Source of the DNA: Ascaris suum
Lineage: Eukaryota; Nematoda; Chromadorea; Rhabditida; Ascarididae
Assembly: GCA_013433145.1 (NCBI GenBank)
Contig: CM024177.1
Span: forward strand, 4,552,110-4,616,109
Direction: 5' to 3'
Length of the DNA: 64,000 bases
In this document: positions 14,061 through 27,533 of the stretch, piece by piece
Layout: each line of letters opens with the position of its first letter
Numbering within the stretch: the stretch's first letter is position 1
Program-made: the position numbers and the translations under genes
Notes under the pieces: generated by a model
The model's input: only the letters and a program-made list of their open reading frames with translations
The model's database searches: none
Told to the model about the DNA's origin: nothing

Positions 14061-15053
14061 AAACGACTACGCTAGATACAACTAAGTGCCTCCGTGCCTC
14101 ATCGAAACCAATTACCTCAACATTTGTTTCTAAAAACGAGCATCTTCGATCACATAAGCAAACAGATCAGCAATAGAAGACCACATAAACACTGAAGGAA
14201 AGCGAAGGGGTGAGGGTGAAGGGGAAAAGGGGGCCGGGAAGAGTAAATTAGCTAAGAATGACATTCAAAAACGATACCCACTTTAGTCAAGTTTCAATAT
14301 TTTCAAAAAAGTTGACTTCACATTCATTTCAAAAACTCATAAATTCTGATGCAAAAAAACTGCGTTATTAAATCATATTAGCAGAGTCATTCGTTAAAAA
14401 ATCAAAAAAATTTGAACATCGCCACAATCAAAGCTGAAAATACTATCGATATTTGTTCCAAAATATAAATTCACTCGGTAAATGTCACTTCACTGAGGGT
14501 CAACTCCAGCAATATAAAACCCAGGTAGAGTATTTGCTGGAATCAGCCAGAATAATGGAAAATGAAAAACCTCCCACGTATCAACAAATATTGCAGCTCA
14601 ATGATCTTAGAGAATAATCGCTATTTTAACAAAAAATAAGTATGCATTCAGATAAAGAGACACTAAAGAGAGGAAAACAATAAAGTCAAAACCTGTAATG
14701 ACCAACAGGTCGTGAAGGTGGACATCGAGCTGAGGTGGAAAATTCACCAGGAATTGTGACGAACATTGACGTATCCCCACCATCACCATCACGCTCCTTC
14801 CCTTCTGCAATGCAAACTCTCTATATATACAATAGAGACTAACGTGTAAAAATATAAATGTCCGCAATAACAATTGAAATTTTGGGTGTTCGGTTGAATG
14901 CAATGGTTTATTCGATTTGGAAAGCATTGCGAATTAAGGGCTCTCATCTTAGAGATAAACAGTATAAATGAATGAAATAAAGTAACAGTGAATGAGGTCA
15001 CTTCCTTCTACTATCACTCCGCTACGGTTGGGGGGAGGGGGGGGGGGAAATGG

Positions 15054-18000
15054 CTATAGCGGCGAATCGCGACCCCACCGTAAACTGAAGACATCAACCG
15101 GACATAAACGCAATATGAAAATAGAAGGCAAAGAAATCAACAAAAATAGCGATTTCGCCATTTGATGAAATCCCTCCGCCCGATCTCCACTGATCGGATT
15201 TGGGGTGGAGTAAATCCATCTACGAAAATAAAATATCACATGAAACATATAACTCCAAAAATCCAAAGATAAAGGATATTCCAATATGTAACAGAGAGAA
15301 CGAAAGAGAGAGAAAGACGCCTTGAGTACGATAACAATGATCACGTGATGCAGAAAACAGGAATTCACTTCTTCAAGAGACCTGTCGCAGCCACATTCAC
15401 AGTGCAACAATCCGTGAACACCAAACCGTCAATTTCTGCATCGGTCAGCAAGACGTAATGCAAAAATGCAGCTTGAGAATTAATTAAACCTACATCAACA
15501 TTTGACTGCCAAGCGTACTCAAATAATGACTTGTAAATGAATTTTTTGAGTGCAATTGACAGTTAAATGTTGACGCAGAATCTCTAACTTCGCAAAAACA
15601 GAGAGAGAGAGAGAGGGGGGGGAGGAATCTAACGAGTGATAAGCTCATCTTTCAAACTGTTTAGAGAGGGATGCCTCAACGATGGGAATTTATTTGTTTC
15701 TATTGCTAAATAAGAAATATACTCACAGTGTTGGATCGTTCATTAAAGAACTCTACATTTTCTCATTGATATTTCAATTTCAAATCACTCTTTGAGTGCA
15801 GTGGCGGAAAGAATTCTGCATTTCAAATTGAGTACAATTTCGAACAAGATTTTAGTTAAAATCTACAGCAACATTCAACTACCATCCCTCCGTAGAAACA
15901 AATAACCTCATCCTTGAGGCATCACTCCCTTAACAATGTGCAATGTAACCTATCGCTCCTTGCTCTCTTTCCTTGAGAAGTTAGAGATTCTAACAAAACG
16001 AATCCTCTTCATTGAAACGTACCAAACTGTGAAAGATGAGAACTGTGAGACGCTGATGGTTTGGCCAAATCACCAGGTGCTGATCGAGTTTCGGCAGGTA
16101 AACCATCGTCCGGTTCGCTAGCCGTGCCCGCTTCATCGGCGTCATAGAGTAACATGACAATGCCGAATTACCCGTCAAATAGCAGTAAACGAGTAAAAAA
16201 ACGATGAGATTGACTGCAACGAATTAGCAGACTCGTTCAAGTGCGCAAGAAAAAAGTTAGGCAGTCCTCGAGGAATCGTTTTCGGTTATGCCAATTTTGC
16301 GGCACCTTCCCTCAGCCCACTTTACCTTCGTTCTACCTTCAAAGAATACCTGTAAACAAATTACAGTGCTTCGCGTTCCAACTTTTCAAAAAAAAGCGAA
16401 CGAGTGAATTGTGCATAAAAATAAAAACAATGAAGAACAATCTACTGCAAATAAGTTTCTGCTGCAAACAGACTTGGGCGACCATAAGCACAAGCTCGTC
16501 CAATTGTTTAAATCGGAGAGTGGAAAATATACTTTAAACTATCTGCTTCTGGATGTAAATCAAAGCAGCAGTATATGGGACCATGGCGACGCAAAGAGGG
16601 AGGAAGAGATGAGGAGAGAAAGGGGAAGAGATAAAGAGAGAGGAAGAGAACCATAAGCAAGAGAGAAAGAAAGCGCTGATGGGATTCCATCTAGCAATGA
16701 TTGCCAGTGCATTGAGTGAATAAATTTTACAGACGATGCTGTTTGATGGGCGAACGAATAAATTGCGGTGATCGGCGAAGCTATAACCTCCGTGAATAAT
16801 GCGTGACGAGTGAGTCATATATGAATACGGACGATTCTTGCTCGTTGCTTCCATTATGCTCTTGCAATCACGCCTAGATGGGAAGTGTTTGCAACTTGGA
16901 ACGAGTTCATTCATGGAATTATATGTCGAACTTTTACGTAAGTAAATTTGGGCAAAAAATATTCGACGTCTATCAGATAAGATCGCTTTTTATCAATATC
17001 CATAATAATCACCTTTTTATTTAAAAGTGCACCTCATAGGAAGTGTAAGAGTCCCCCTCCCACTTCCAAAAAATAAAACAACCTACACCTACGAGGAATA
17101 TAAATAGAAAATCTGGAAAACTGGTTTGCGTAGCGATAAATGATGCAAATGCTTACATACGTCCACACCACATACACGAAAAAAAACGGATGCAACGAAG
17201 AATGAGTGCTTCAATACATAGAAACACCTCGGTTAGGGGCTAAAAATGGGTTTAAAAATTACCGCAAAATAGGCAAAAATTGTATCCGCTTCATTGTGTT
17301 TCTGCAACCAATTGATCCTTACTTCAAAGGTATAAAAATGAACCTCAATTTGCGTATTGAAGACGGACGCACACGACGCGAGCTATTCGTGCTACTTGTT
17401 TTATTCACCTCCTCTAAGAGGCGCTCTTCGTTTTAATATTTATTGTTTTCCTTTCTTTTCCCTCTTTCCCATTATTTTTTCCTCCATTTCTGTAAATACT
17501 GTACGAATTTTCACTACCCATAGAATTATCCTGCACTATTATCATTCTAACAGTTTTCTTTACTCAATGAATAAAGAGCAAGCTATCAATCGATCAATCC
17601 GTATCGAAGAGTGACTTCAAATTCTGGATCGATAAATAAAAACACAATCATTCGACCTAAACGGTGTGTTGCGACAATTTCGAACAAACTAACGAACCAA
17701 CGCTCACAACATTGAAATCTAGAGCATCAAAAAGTTCACGAACTAAAAAGAAGAAGAAGCAGATCGAGCTCAAGCTGATGCACAACTGAAAGCTTAATAT
17801 GAAGTTATTGCATTCTTTTCAACATCACGTACGTACTCAAACTAGTCTCACTCAGCAACGGGCAACAAAAACGAGCAAAAAAAAAGAGCGCACGTTTCAA
17901 ACAACCTCCCGCAATTTAATGACCTATTCAAATACAACAGAGTAATATGAAATTATCTCGCAAAAATTTCGAACTGCTTTATTGCAATTACAAATTTATT

Positions 18001-21000
18001 TACTCGCCTATTTACAACGGCAAGTTTGGTTTTATTTCTGGTTGTTTGTTTACAAATCAGTTAGCAAAAAACTATAAAATCACAAAAAAAGTTGATTTAG
18101 AAAAAATGCGCGATTGTTTGCAAAACTGGATCATTCTGATATAGCTAACATCGACTACACAAATAGTTGAAAGAATTAAAGTTGCGGCAGCTCCTCGAGA
18201 AATATTAAATTGAGTCACAAGTTGCATTCGAAAACTTTTTGCTTGCGGTTTAAAGTATATAGAAGACAAAAACGTGAATACTAGCTGAGTATATAAAAAG
18301 AATAGCATGTAAGTAAGACAAAAAGGTGAGCAAGATTTGGAAAATTCCCTGCTGAGCAAAAAACCGTACTATGCAAACTACTTTTAATATTTGCCATTTA
18401 GCGTCTAATATTTGAAAAGAAATTTCATCGGTACGGAAGTGAAAAAAATGCCCGTGCTCGAGTAAATCAGTTTCTAAATCCGACCGACTTTCAACGTACT
18501 TCATATCAACGATACACCAAAGAAACAAAACCACAAGAGGGTGCAATATCTAAATTTGACATCCGCCATGAAAAGGTTTGAAATAAACCACCCTACACCT
18601 TGTGGAGCGGTAATAAACCTGCTTTCTTATTTGAAAAAAATCATATCTTTAGTCTGTCGCAGCAATCGTAGCAATCATAAAATCGCAGCGGAAAATTTTA
18701 TAAAGGAGTCATAATCGGATAAAAACCATTGAAAAATAAAATCAAAAAGATTATTTAAGGAAGGCAAGTGATCGCATCCGACAATCATTTACACATTTAT
18801 TTTTACCTGTTGTATAGCAACGGTATTAGTTCGTATAGCACTCACATTCGATGTTTTTTGGTGGGAAATTGCCTTTGAAAGAATTGCAATTCTGTAATGG
18901 AGCTTATGGAAATAATAAAGATAAACTTATGTTAAATAATAAAAATAATAAGGGAATGCGTTGGGAAATTTAATTCCTCACATAATTATCTCTCATATGT
19001 AACCGATCTTAGTTCGACTGTGATGCAATCGTTATCAACAATAAAGTGGCCTCTCCTTTTCCGCTCTCCAAAATCGAAATTAACTAAACAAAAACGATTT
19101 CCACACGCAAAGAATGAGTAATTGTGCAACGCGTAGACGTGAAATGCCACATAAAGTTAAATGCCACAAAATTCGCCGATATTATATCGCCGCATCGTTT
19201 TCAACAATTCATCCACTATGCTTGTCTTCTTTTTATCCACTTCATACAAAGCACATAACATACTTTCTCATACAAAAATAAAGGCATCGAGAAAAAAGCT
19301 CTTGAAAAGCCCACTTTAAAAGCACCTCCCTGATCCTTGCTCGCCGACCAGCTCCACCTCAACTCCCCCCCCCCCCCCCCCCCTCCTCACCACTTCACCT
19401 CTTCTGCCCTCACCCTCTTTTGTCAAAGAGCCGTTGCAACATATTGGGCCTGCGGGAATCAAAATTTTCTACACGACTCAGATCGATATTTTTAAATTCA
19501 AGAAGCACCCCTCGAGAACGTCAGCCGGGAATATCGAAGATGGACGCTGTCGAAAGCGTTCACCATTTATAAGTGCACAACATTGCAGACGGCGATAAAA
19601 ACTTCCAAAGCAGACAACGCGATATTTATGAATTTTATGACGGCGAATCAATAAATTAAAACAATTGCAGATTCATACAGTTTGCTGACCTTTAAATGAC
19701 TCTAGTGGGATTTGACCACAAATTTTATTGCTCGCAATTTATACTTGAAGGTAAAGCCAAAAAGTGGAACACATTGACTTGCCCCCTCGCGGCTAAACGA
19801 GGAACTCTTTCACCTCGTTCACCCTTCTCTTTCCTTTCGGACGTCCACTGAGCCAAAGTTCGGTTGCACCCAACTGCTAACCTTTCCCCACTCCTCTTCC
19901 TTATCGAATAGATTTACATACACAAAATGAAATGAAAACTCTTTGAGAGCCACACACAACACTCTGTCGTTTTGATAGTTAGATTCGATAGAATGTGTCG
20001 ATCATAGCCGCAAATATGGGTGACTCCTGCTGGCGAATGATGTTTTCATCAGTGGGCACCACTTTAACTCAATGATCAACGTGGAATTCTCCGCTTACCT
20101 GTTCGCCATTATCGATAACAGCACTGCAATTTTACAAGAAAATATTGCATGAAGAAATGATATTAATTTTGCAACTTATCACTCTAACAACGACATCTAA
20201 AACAATTCAGCACATAAACAGACGAAGATAACATCTTCGTTGAAAAAGGTGAGTCTCTGCGGTCACCGATTACATTGCAAAATTGCAAAGACGATCATTC
20301 AAAAGAAATATTTGCTAAAAGGATCGAGACTGAGATATTGCAATTAACGGCTCGAAGATAAACATCTCATCAATAAAATATAATAGTCTCTCTGATGAGC
20401 AACTATATCGTTGTTCTATGATTTAACGTTTAAATGTTCTACTGACTGAAAACTTTTGTCTCTGCTCTTTCAGTCCCTCTCATAAATGTCATCAAAATGC
20501 TTCACTCTCTTCCAACGAATAGAAAAAAGCAAGCATTAATAATTGTACTTTAACATAATATGCGGTAAAGAGCACAGCAATTTCTATATATAGCTAATCC
20601 TTCGTAGCTGCTTATACGCAAAACCTCCGATTTATATTTGGAAAATAATCTCTAAACACCTAAATATGTCTGAAATCGAATATGAGGCTGCAACAATTGA
20701 AAACTTCACTACCTCTAGTTTCCCATTTTTGTTAGACACAAGAAAGTTTATTCGACTTCAAAATTCCCTCCATTCATCTCAAATATGAGGAAAAAAGCGC
20801 GTTGCAGTTCTGCACTATAGCTTCACCATTGCTTCATAGTGTTCCTCTTTCAGACGTCAATTCCAGCATCACATTTTATTCATTTAAACATTCCCTAAGG
20901 AAAAATATTAACGTTTGCATTGTCTCTTACATAAATATTAAACAAAAATAGTTCCATCATGAAATACTATCAAATAAGAAACACGATACTTCAAAACACA

Positions 21001-23302
21001 ACTCTACCACAAAGCATTCGTGTAGAGAACTCCTTCGTACGTAGGAAACAACGAGGACCCGACAGCGCAATGGAAGAATGCTTGAGCCATAAATAACGGG
21101 CAGCTGTTGTGCTATGTTTGAAGAATGAAGTTCAGATCCGGTCGGATACTGCAACCAAGGGCGGGATTAAATCGGAGTGAAATATCGTCGCAGTACTGGC
21201 GACTTTGCTAATCGCCAAAAGATAAACACAATAAAGACTGTTCTCATTAGCCCGACTTTTAAGGATGGAATTTTCGTAACAACATATGGTAGCTCCCTGC
21301 AATACTTCATCTTGTTCAAGCTTTTTGTCTCAATTGGTAAATGAATATTCCTCATTCTTTAAAAGCAAATGCCATACGATTAAAAGGTGAACTAATGTTC
21401 TTAGTTCTCTCATTTTCTATTTTATTCAATGAGGTGATAAAGGAACGAAATAATTTGCGCCGAACAAGAGGAGACAATGCAAGTGGAACTGGAACAGGAC
21501 ATTTACATAGCAATTTCGGAATAGCGGGACAATGTGTGGCGAGAAAGAGGGCAATGTGGAAGCTTGATGTGGTCATTGATCGAATGTGGCACACTCTTAG
21601 CTGGCCCAGCTCAAAAACATGCCAAGCAGAACATTTCTAAACGCATAAACGAATGGGACTGCTTTCTTTTTCAGCAAGCGACATTACCATAGCCCATACA
21701 ACTCGTCTCAATTTTGGCAGATCGTTTTCATGTGAAACGCTGTTCACATGCAAGTCACGTCTTATTGTTGAGACAACATCAACCTCAGGATTAGGCAACA
21801 GTCGAGCGGGCGAAACATTTACGGAACCCTTCAAAAACATCTAGTGCTACTTCAGCACCACTATCGATAGGCAGTGTAACTGCATATTATTGCCAAATTG
21901 TCATATATATAATTGCCTATAAATGTATAGTGAAGGTGTGAATAAAACCGGAAAGGAGAGTTATAAATTCCCCTATAACTTCCAAGTAGTGCTCGTTAAA
22001 GAACGAACTTTGACTGAGGCACAGAACATTTTTATTCGCAACATTTCGGCTTGGTCTAGAAGCGGTGGCGTTATATACATATCATAAAAAGTGATCACTC
22101 AACGACTGTCATAACAAAGGTAAAATAAAAGACTGTGGAGGGAGAGGGGTTGGGAGGGCGGAATGATATGTATTCCTTCCATAAAGTTCAAGAGAGAAGA
22201 CGGTGCTAAATGCTAAAATTGTCCTCATTTTATGGATAAGAATGACTGAAGAGAAAGTGAAATACCGTAGAATGCACATACAGTACCCTCAGAGTTAGAC
22301 AGGTGGTTTTTGGGATGAGAACGAAGAGGAAAAGAAAGATGTTCCGCATAGAGATTCCAGCTAACTTCCGATCAACATATGGCAGCCCGATGTGTTTTTG
22401 AAATAAATGAAAGTAGACAGCACTTCCGTTCTATCGATGTTAAAAGAAGAGGACAGCATGTGAGACAATTCTCGTGGTCACAATTTTGCTATTTTTTATC
22501 TGCTATTTGAGACGATTCACAAATTACTTGTTGATTCCCGAATATGAAATCGACAGCCAATCCTCTGACAACTTCATCTCTGTTCAGAGAGTATAGTTCC
22601 TAAAAGCGAAGGCAATATGAATGGCACACGCAAGTTGCTATGTATTTTTTATCGCTCTCAACGGCAACAACCACGTCACTACTCGCAATGCACCCGCATC
22701 AATCATCAACTATTCATTCTGCTTACGAACACTTTTATTAAGCATTTTGATTTTTGCGTATTTCCTGTTTTTCTACATATGAATGTGCTGTCGTAAAAGT
22801 GTATAAGGAAACATGGGCAAATTTCTCAATCGAATTAACCCATCGTTCCTCTTCTTCAGATTGTACTCATCACGGGAAAAGGAGAAAAAATGCGGACGTG
22901 GGAGGTTAAGCGGACCGAGTTATATAATCCGGGGGCGTCATTCTAGAAAATGCCACGATTACCGCTCGAGATCGGCCTCTTTCGTCACTCCTCCCCCCCC
23001 CCCCCCCCCCTTCCCTCAAGGCAACTTTAGACCGTTATTTGCAAGCAACTTCGGCATAAGCACTAGATGTTTAACGTTGAGATTTCCATAGATCTACTGA
23101 ATTCAACTAGAGTATAAAAATCAGTCGAAAGGCTCATAACGATAAGATACATCCAAATAAGCTCAAACTAATCAAAAAAGTGAACAAGAGCACTGGAACA
23201 GCTGGCACAGTTTGCACTTTGGCATTCCACTCACCGCACCAACCGGTTTCATAAATTAGCAACGAATAATCGGATGCAAGCAATAATGTATGCATATTTT
23301 TA
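15054..23302 (-). CDS. Candidate exons of an unrecognised long-intron gene (very tentative)
   Basis: Short minus-strand segments bounded by good acceptor and donor signals: 23302-23235 (contains ATG, donor G|gtgagt), 20123-20099 (donor CAG|gtaagc), 18891-18808 or 18891-18846, 18549-18500, 17301-17263, 16213-16023 (donor TTG|gtacgt) and a terminal open segment 15219-15054 ending in TAG. The first four can be joined in one phase to give a hydrophobic product including LLIYETGW, LLSIMANRIAIL and HPLVVLFLWCIVD, which would suggest a membrane protein. Because each segment is short and open in more than one frame, alternative joins exist (16213-16023 is open in two useful frames). No family was recognised, and any individual exon may be chance. 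Confidence 0.15.
19365..19383 (+). repeat. Poly-C run (19 C)
   Basis: Uninterrupted C-run in a C/T-rich context. One of four long C-runs on the plus strand (also 22993-23010, 36449-36464, 36836-36852). G-runs on the plus strand occur at 159-170 and 15037-15047. Confidence 0.9.
21661..21843 (+). CDS. Possible terminal exon of an unrecognised plus-strand gene
   Basis: After a strong acceptor (ctttctttttcag, ending about 21674) an open frame runs to a TAG at 21843, followed about 100 nt later by AATAAA near 21941. It encodes a Ser/Thr-rich stretch with two cysteines (SFSCETLFTCKS) ending in EPFKNI. No upstream exon could be tied to it. The opposite strand is also open over the same interval, so this is weak. 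Confidence 0.15.
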
Positions 23303-23441
23303 CTGGCCCAAATGCATGCAAAAATTTTTCAATGAAAAATCGACTTTTGCTGAGCGAGCAGTGTTAAATGAAGAATCGACCGATATAAAATTTGCAAATA
23401 ACTAGCTATTTAATATTCCTTCGAAAGTTGCCGGCTAAACA

Positions 23442-23549
23442 TGAATGATGGTACAGATGTCGATCGTGGGCAGACATCCACAAAGTTTCGTGATTCTAGC
23501 TTCGCTAAGTCCCGAGCTGGAATTATTTCAGCGGATGGACGGATATAAA
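23442..23549 (+). CDS. Possible 35-aa ORF (hypothetical)
   Basis: ATG frame with hydrophilic, protein-like composition (starts MNDGTDVDRGQTSTKF) ending at TAA. A longer open frame (77 codons) overlaps it in another phase. Neither splice sites nor a homologue were recognised. It could be a first exon or chance. Confidence 0.12.
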
Positions 23550-24642
23550 GGCATGCATTTAGAGCATAGATATACGAAAATGACGTACATGAACAAGCAC
23601 ATCGACGCCTTGCGCTTGCAAACGCAAACTTGCAAAAGGACGAAAGGTGCGCGAAAACTTACCTCAGTTTACAAGTAAAACTGCCTACGACTCGGTAGAA
23701 TTTTGTTAGAGATCGAGAATTTTCGCAAACAATAAAAACGAAAACTGCGTCCTTTCTATTAATAAAAGGTTTTCACTGCAGAAAACAGTTCACAGCACAT
23801 TACCAGTTTCTCACATTCTCACATCCGTTACGATGTGGGCGAAGAGAAAACAACAGCAACGCCGATTACACAGCATTCCACAGCACCCCTCCTAACTCAG
23901 AAAAACTCAATTTCTCAAAAACTAGTTGCACGTTTTTTAATGATTGGCAATTAAACGTGAAACGTTTTAGACAATGTGCACAATTCTGTCATTAAAAAAA
24001 ACAAAAACAACAACAATGAACAAACGAAATAGTAGAAGGCTCTTCTTCGACTCCGAAGAAAAAGAAAGGCGGAGTATTCGATAAAGCGGAAACATTTCAA
24101 TCTATACATATTTCACATCCAACAGAGAAAATGAAGTGATAGAGTGAGGTAAGGCTTGATGCATCCACATGGCAAATAATGAAAATATAATGACATCACG
24201 ATGGAACATGCAGCGACCTATTCGATGCGTCGCTTTATGCTTTATTGGAATTAAGGTTCGATTTAATTTGCCGTTTGTTTCCGTTTAACCACAGACCGCA
24301 TACCCACAGTTCCCCGTCCACACAACCTCTGTTTTGCATTTCTATCTAAAATTAGATCCAATTTTGGAACACACGTCTATTTTAAACAAAAGCTGCATTT
24401 TCCTTAAGACAGCCTAGGTAGCCTTGAAAATATTTTATAATTAATGCAAATCTAATCAACGCCTTGTCATAAACAGTGGTGCATTTGGGAATAAACTTTC
24501 CCGTCAGCACAAAACAAATCTCGCAGCACAAAACCTTTGCCGAAGGTAAAATTTATCGAATATTTTCAAGCACATGCAAAATAAGCTTTTCCTGAAATGA
24601 GGTAAGTGACAGACGTCTATCGCAGCTGTCGCTAAGTATCAC

Positions 24643-25343
24643 TCATCATCCGTTCTATTCTTTTTTCGGAATGGGCCCGATGGTTGCCGGCGATAATGCC
24701 TCACTGCCAACATTTCGCCCATCCTAACTGCAATAACAAATAGGCAGTTGTTCTAGAAGAAATATCGGCGGTGGTGGAAGGTTCGCCGGCAATGAGTGAT
24801 CATCCCGACTCAAAATAAAGAAGAAATAAAAGAATGATAGCCGTTCCCCTCTCCCATCACACCAGTTAACTTTTAAAGGCGGCACTTTCAAAAGAGTGGG
24901 ACATTTCAAACGTGCACATTGAATGCATTAATAGAGCGACACAGAGCAAGCTTACATCGCGTAAACATTGCTATTACTTCGCTGTAGCATAAACCTCTAA
25001 CGAGTGAGTAGTCAGAGACTCAACGCACTCGCTGCATGAGCAAACACTTCAGTCAGCTGCGATATTTCATAAGCTCATTTAATTCACAAACTGTTTATGC
25101 GTGCTATTCTACCTTGGTAAACACGAGTTTACCTGTTTCCTCGTTAAATAATAGTTTGTTCTTCCGATGAGAATGAATATTATTTGGGTGGCCATTCCTC
25201 CATCCTAAAATTAGCACCTTCACCTGCGGATAACAAGTTAACAGGGTTGGAATGGTGAAGCCTTTTCGCTCCATTCGATGAGAAAGCTATGTGGGATTAT
25301 GCTGGTGGTATTACCAAAGCAGTTTCGATCTACACCCCACCGT
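24643..25343 (-). CDS. Candidate three-exon block of an unrecognised gene
   Basis: Three minus-strand segments with acceptor and donor signals and compatible phases: 25343-25315 (tctacttag | ... | gtaata), 25204-25133 (aattttag | ... | gtaaac) and 24727-24643 (ttgttattgcag | ... | gtgata). Joined, they give a strongly basic, hydrophilic segment containing RWGVDRNCFGWRNGHP, SHRKKNKLLFNEE and RHYRRQPSGPFRKKNRTDD. Composition and codon use look more protein-like than the surroundings. Alternatively, the acceptor at 24728, 5 nt before an ATG, could be a spliced-leader site for a gene starting there. No family was recognised; neighbouring exons are uncertain. Confidence 0.28.
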
Positions 25344-26602
25344 CTAAGTAGACAGTGAGGTGTAGATGCAATCTCGTTTAACCAGCAGCTTTTTCGAAAC
25401 TTTGTTTATCACCTGCACTCAAAATTCTAATATAAAACTTGATGCTGAGTATCGAATTCAGTAAAACATTTCTCCTCAAAAAGCCGAAAAACCATCGAAA
25501 CGAAAGTTATGAGTCATTAAGCAGAATACTGGAGAAAGCGAAACAGCAGCATGAGCAGTCAAAAAGTAGGATAGCTAAACGGTCATTGCATATTGGGGCT
25601 AACATGGAAATAAACCTATTTTCAGCGAGTTTCATATTTTATTTCCACACCTCTCCTGCAGCTAATCTCCCTTCCCCCCTCACTTTGAAGGTTCAGAGTT
25701 TCCCTTTCCTCATATGAGGATCTAGACCTCGTCCTCCTCATATGAGAAGTCAGAAGCTCTCTTCTTCCTCCTCCTACCCTATCAACTCCGCTGCAATATA
25801 AGGAGCTTAAACGAAAGCAGGAACCTCGTGTGAAAGGGCGAAGCAATTTAATGGCTCTTGTGCACTATCCCACACTGCAATCCGTTGAATAAATAAAATC
25901 TCTATTCAAGCATATTTCTAAATGCACACATCACACAAACGAATGCACTTTTCTTTGAGAGTGCAGAGAGTAACGCCCTTTGTTGGTTTGCTTCCGCTAA
26001 TTTATAAAATATTTCATTGTAATAAAGACAATCATTCCCTCTATTCAACAAACGAAAGTGGAAATTAAAAACAAATCAAACTGTTATGTTTTCAACGCAA
26101 AAATACTTATAAATTGAAAAAATTTACAAACTTATATGAAAACTCATAGAAAACATAAGAGGAGAATGCATAGTGCAAGAACGAAAGCTTAAAGAAGTCA
26201 ATTAATTTAGTGAAAATGTTTCGAGCAACGATTTGAGGAGAGATAAGGCATCCAAAACAACTGCTCCAACAAACTTCTTACCTCTCGGTTATCAATAAAC
26301 CTAAATGGCAATAATAAAAAGCGAAAGCGCCTAAGTGAATTCAATTATAATATCAAAATTTGTTCGTCAATAAACGACATTTTTGAAGAAGAAATAGAAA
26401 CTGACCAACAGCCATATTAAGGAAAGAAAAATTTGCATATTTCCACACATGTTTCCATTCGTTCCAATTTCGCTCCATTCTGTGTAGAAGTCACATATTT
26501 CTTCAAAAACAATCAGCTTTTTAACATGAATATTTCTACTCCTATATGTCTCCACAGTGGCGACCAACTTAACAACGAGTGTATAGTGAGGGTTAAAGAG
26601 GT

Positions 26603-26702
26603 AGGAGAGGAGGAGGAAGGGAAGGGGAGAGGAAAAGAAGAGAGGAGGAGGGGGGAGGAGAGAACAGAAGAGGAAGGGAAGGGAAGAGGAGAGGGAGGAA
26701 AA
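26603..26702 (+). repeat. Purine (GA-rich) tract
   Basis: About 100 nt almost wholly A and G on the plus strand (agagg/aagggg motifs). Such polypurine runs can adopt triplex structures. It explains the open frames on both strands here, which are not genes. Confidence 0.8.
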
Positions 26703-27506
26703 GTACCCTGTGAACAACACAGAAAAGATCACCTCTCATTACTTATCTCAGCTAAGCGAGATGTGATCAGCGCATATGGCGCACACATGTGGAAAAAAGC
26801 AAAAGAAGGGAAGAAATCAATCAATCAAAGCAAATAATATCATGCAAAAAATGCGATTTACGAATTCTGCCAACGATTTGTGTTACTTCCATAAATGAAG
26901 AATCACACCCTATCAGACATGTCTGCTTGTCTGTTTGTCTGTGAAGTAAGTCATCTCTATGAATTAAGACAATCATGGCTACGAATATTTAGTGAGATTG
27001 TAGAAAAACTACAAATTAAAATTGATTTTAGGAATCAGCTATATCCACAACATTTTTGAAATATTTCCAGATTTCCTGGAGTGATTTATCCTCTAGAAGT
27101 GAGCGCAATCTTCGCACATTTGCTTTCGAAAGTTTCAAAAGAAAGCTCTTCCTCGATGGCTTCTTGACAGCACAAAACCTTGTTTGTAAAAATGTTAACG
27201 CTCTGCAAATAAATTCGAATTGCTCCTGTAATATCGATTCAAATTAAGCGTACTATTAGGATTGCGATAAAAAATACAAATTAAAATAACAACAAAATAA
27301 AAAATAACAGTAAAATAATGACAGAATAATATCATTCAAAAAATAAAATAATAATAACAATAATAAAAACAAAAACTGAGAAAACATATCACGAAAAACA
27401 CAAAGACCAACACCTGAAGGATCGAAGCAAGAAATCGGCAAACTTAGAAACCCCTAAGAGGAGCGGGTGAACGACTGCGCCGCTTCACACCAACAACAAC
27501 ACTTAC

Positions 27507-27533
27507 CTCAGCACTCAGCTGCTCCTCCATTCA
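27507..27533 (-). CDS. Candidate first coding exon (8 codons)
   Basis: A 27-nt minus-strand interval flanked by a cttttacag acceptor and a consensus GAG|gtaagt donor. It begins TGA followed directly by an ATG frame encoding MEEQLSAE. All frames other than the ATG frame meet a stop, so if real this is a 5' exon with a 3-nt leader remnant, as expected for a spliced-leader acceptor. Downstream exons were not proven; the 25.3-24.6 kb block lies on the same strand. Confidence 0.22.

Larger units (their letters stand above)
14100..24642. other. Gene-poor 10.5 kb with scattered candidate exons
   Basis: No recognisable gene. Low-complexity sequence includes a G-run at 15030-15047, a GA repeat running into G at 15601-15622, a purine-rich tract near 16590-16675, and C-runs at 19365-19383 (19 C) and 22993-23010 (18 C). 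Several short splice-bounded open segments on the minus strand are listed separately. Confidence 0.5.

Noticed and set aside
26367..26837. Two long overlapping frames, 121 codons on the minus strand and 134 on the plus strand
   Set aside because: Both owe their length to a purine tract that lacks stop codons; the products are low complexity.
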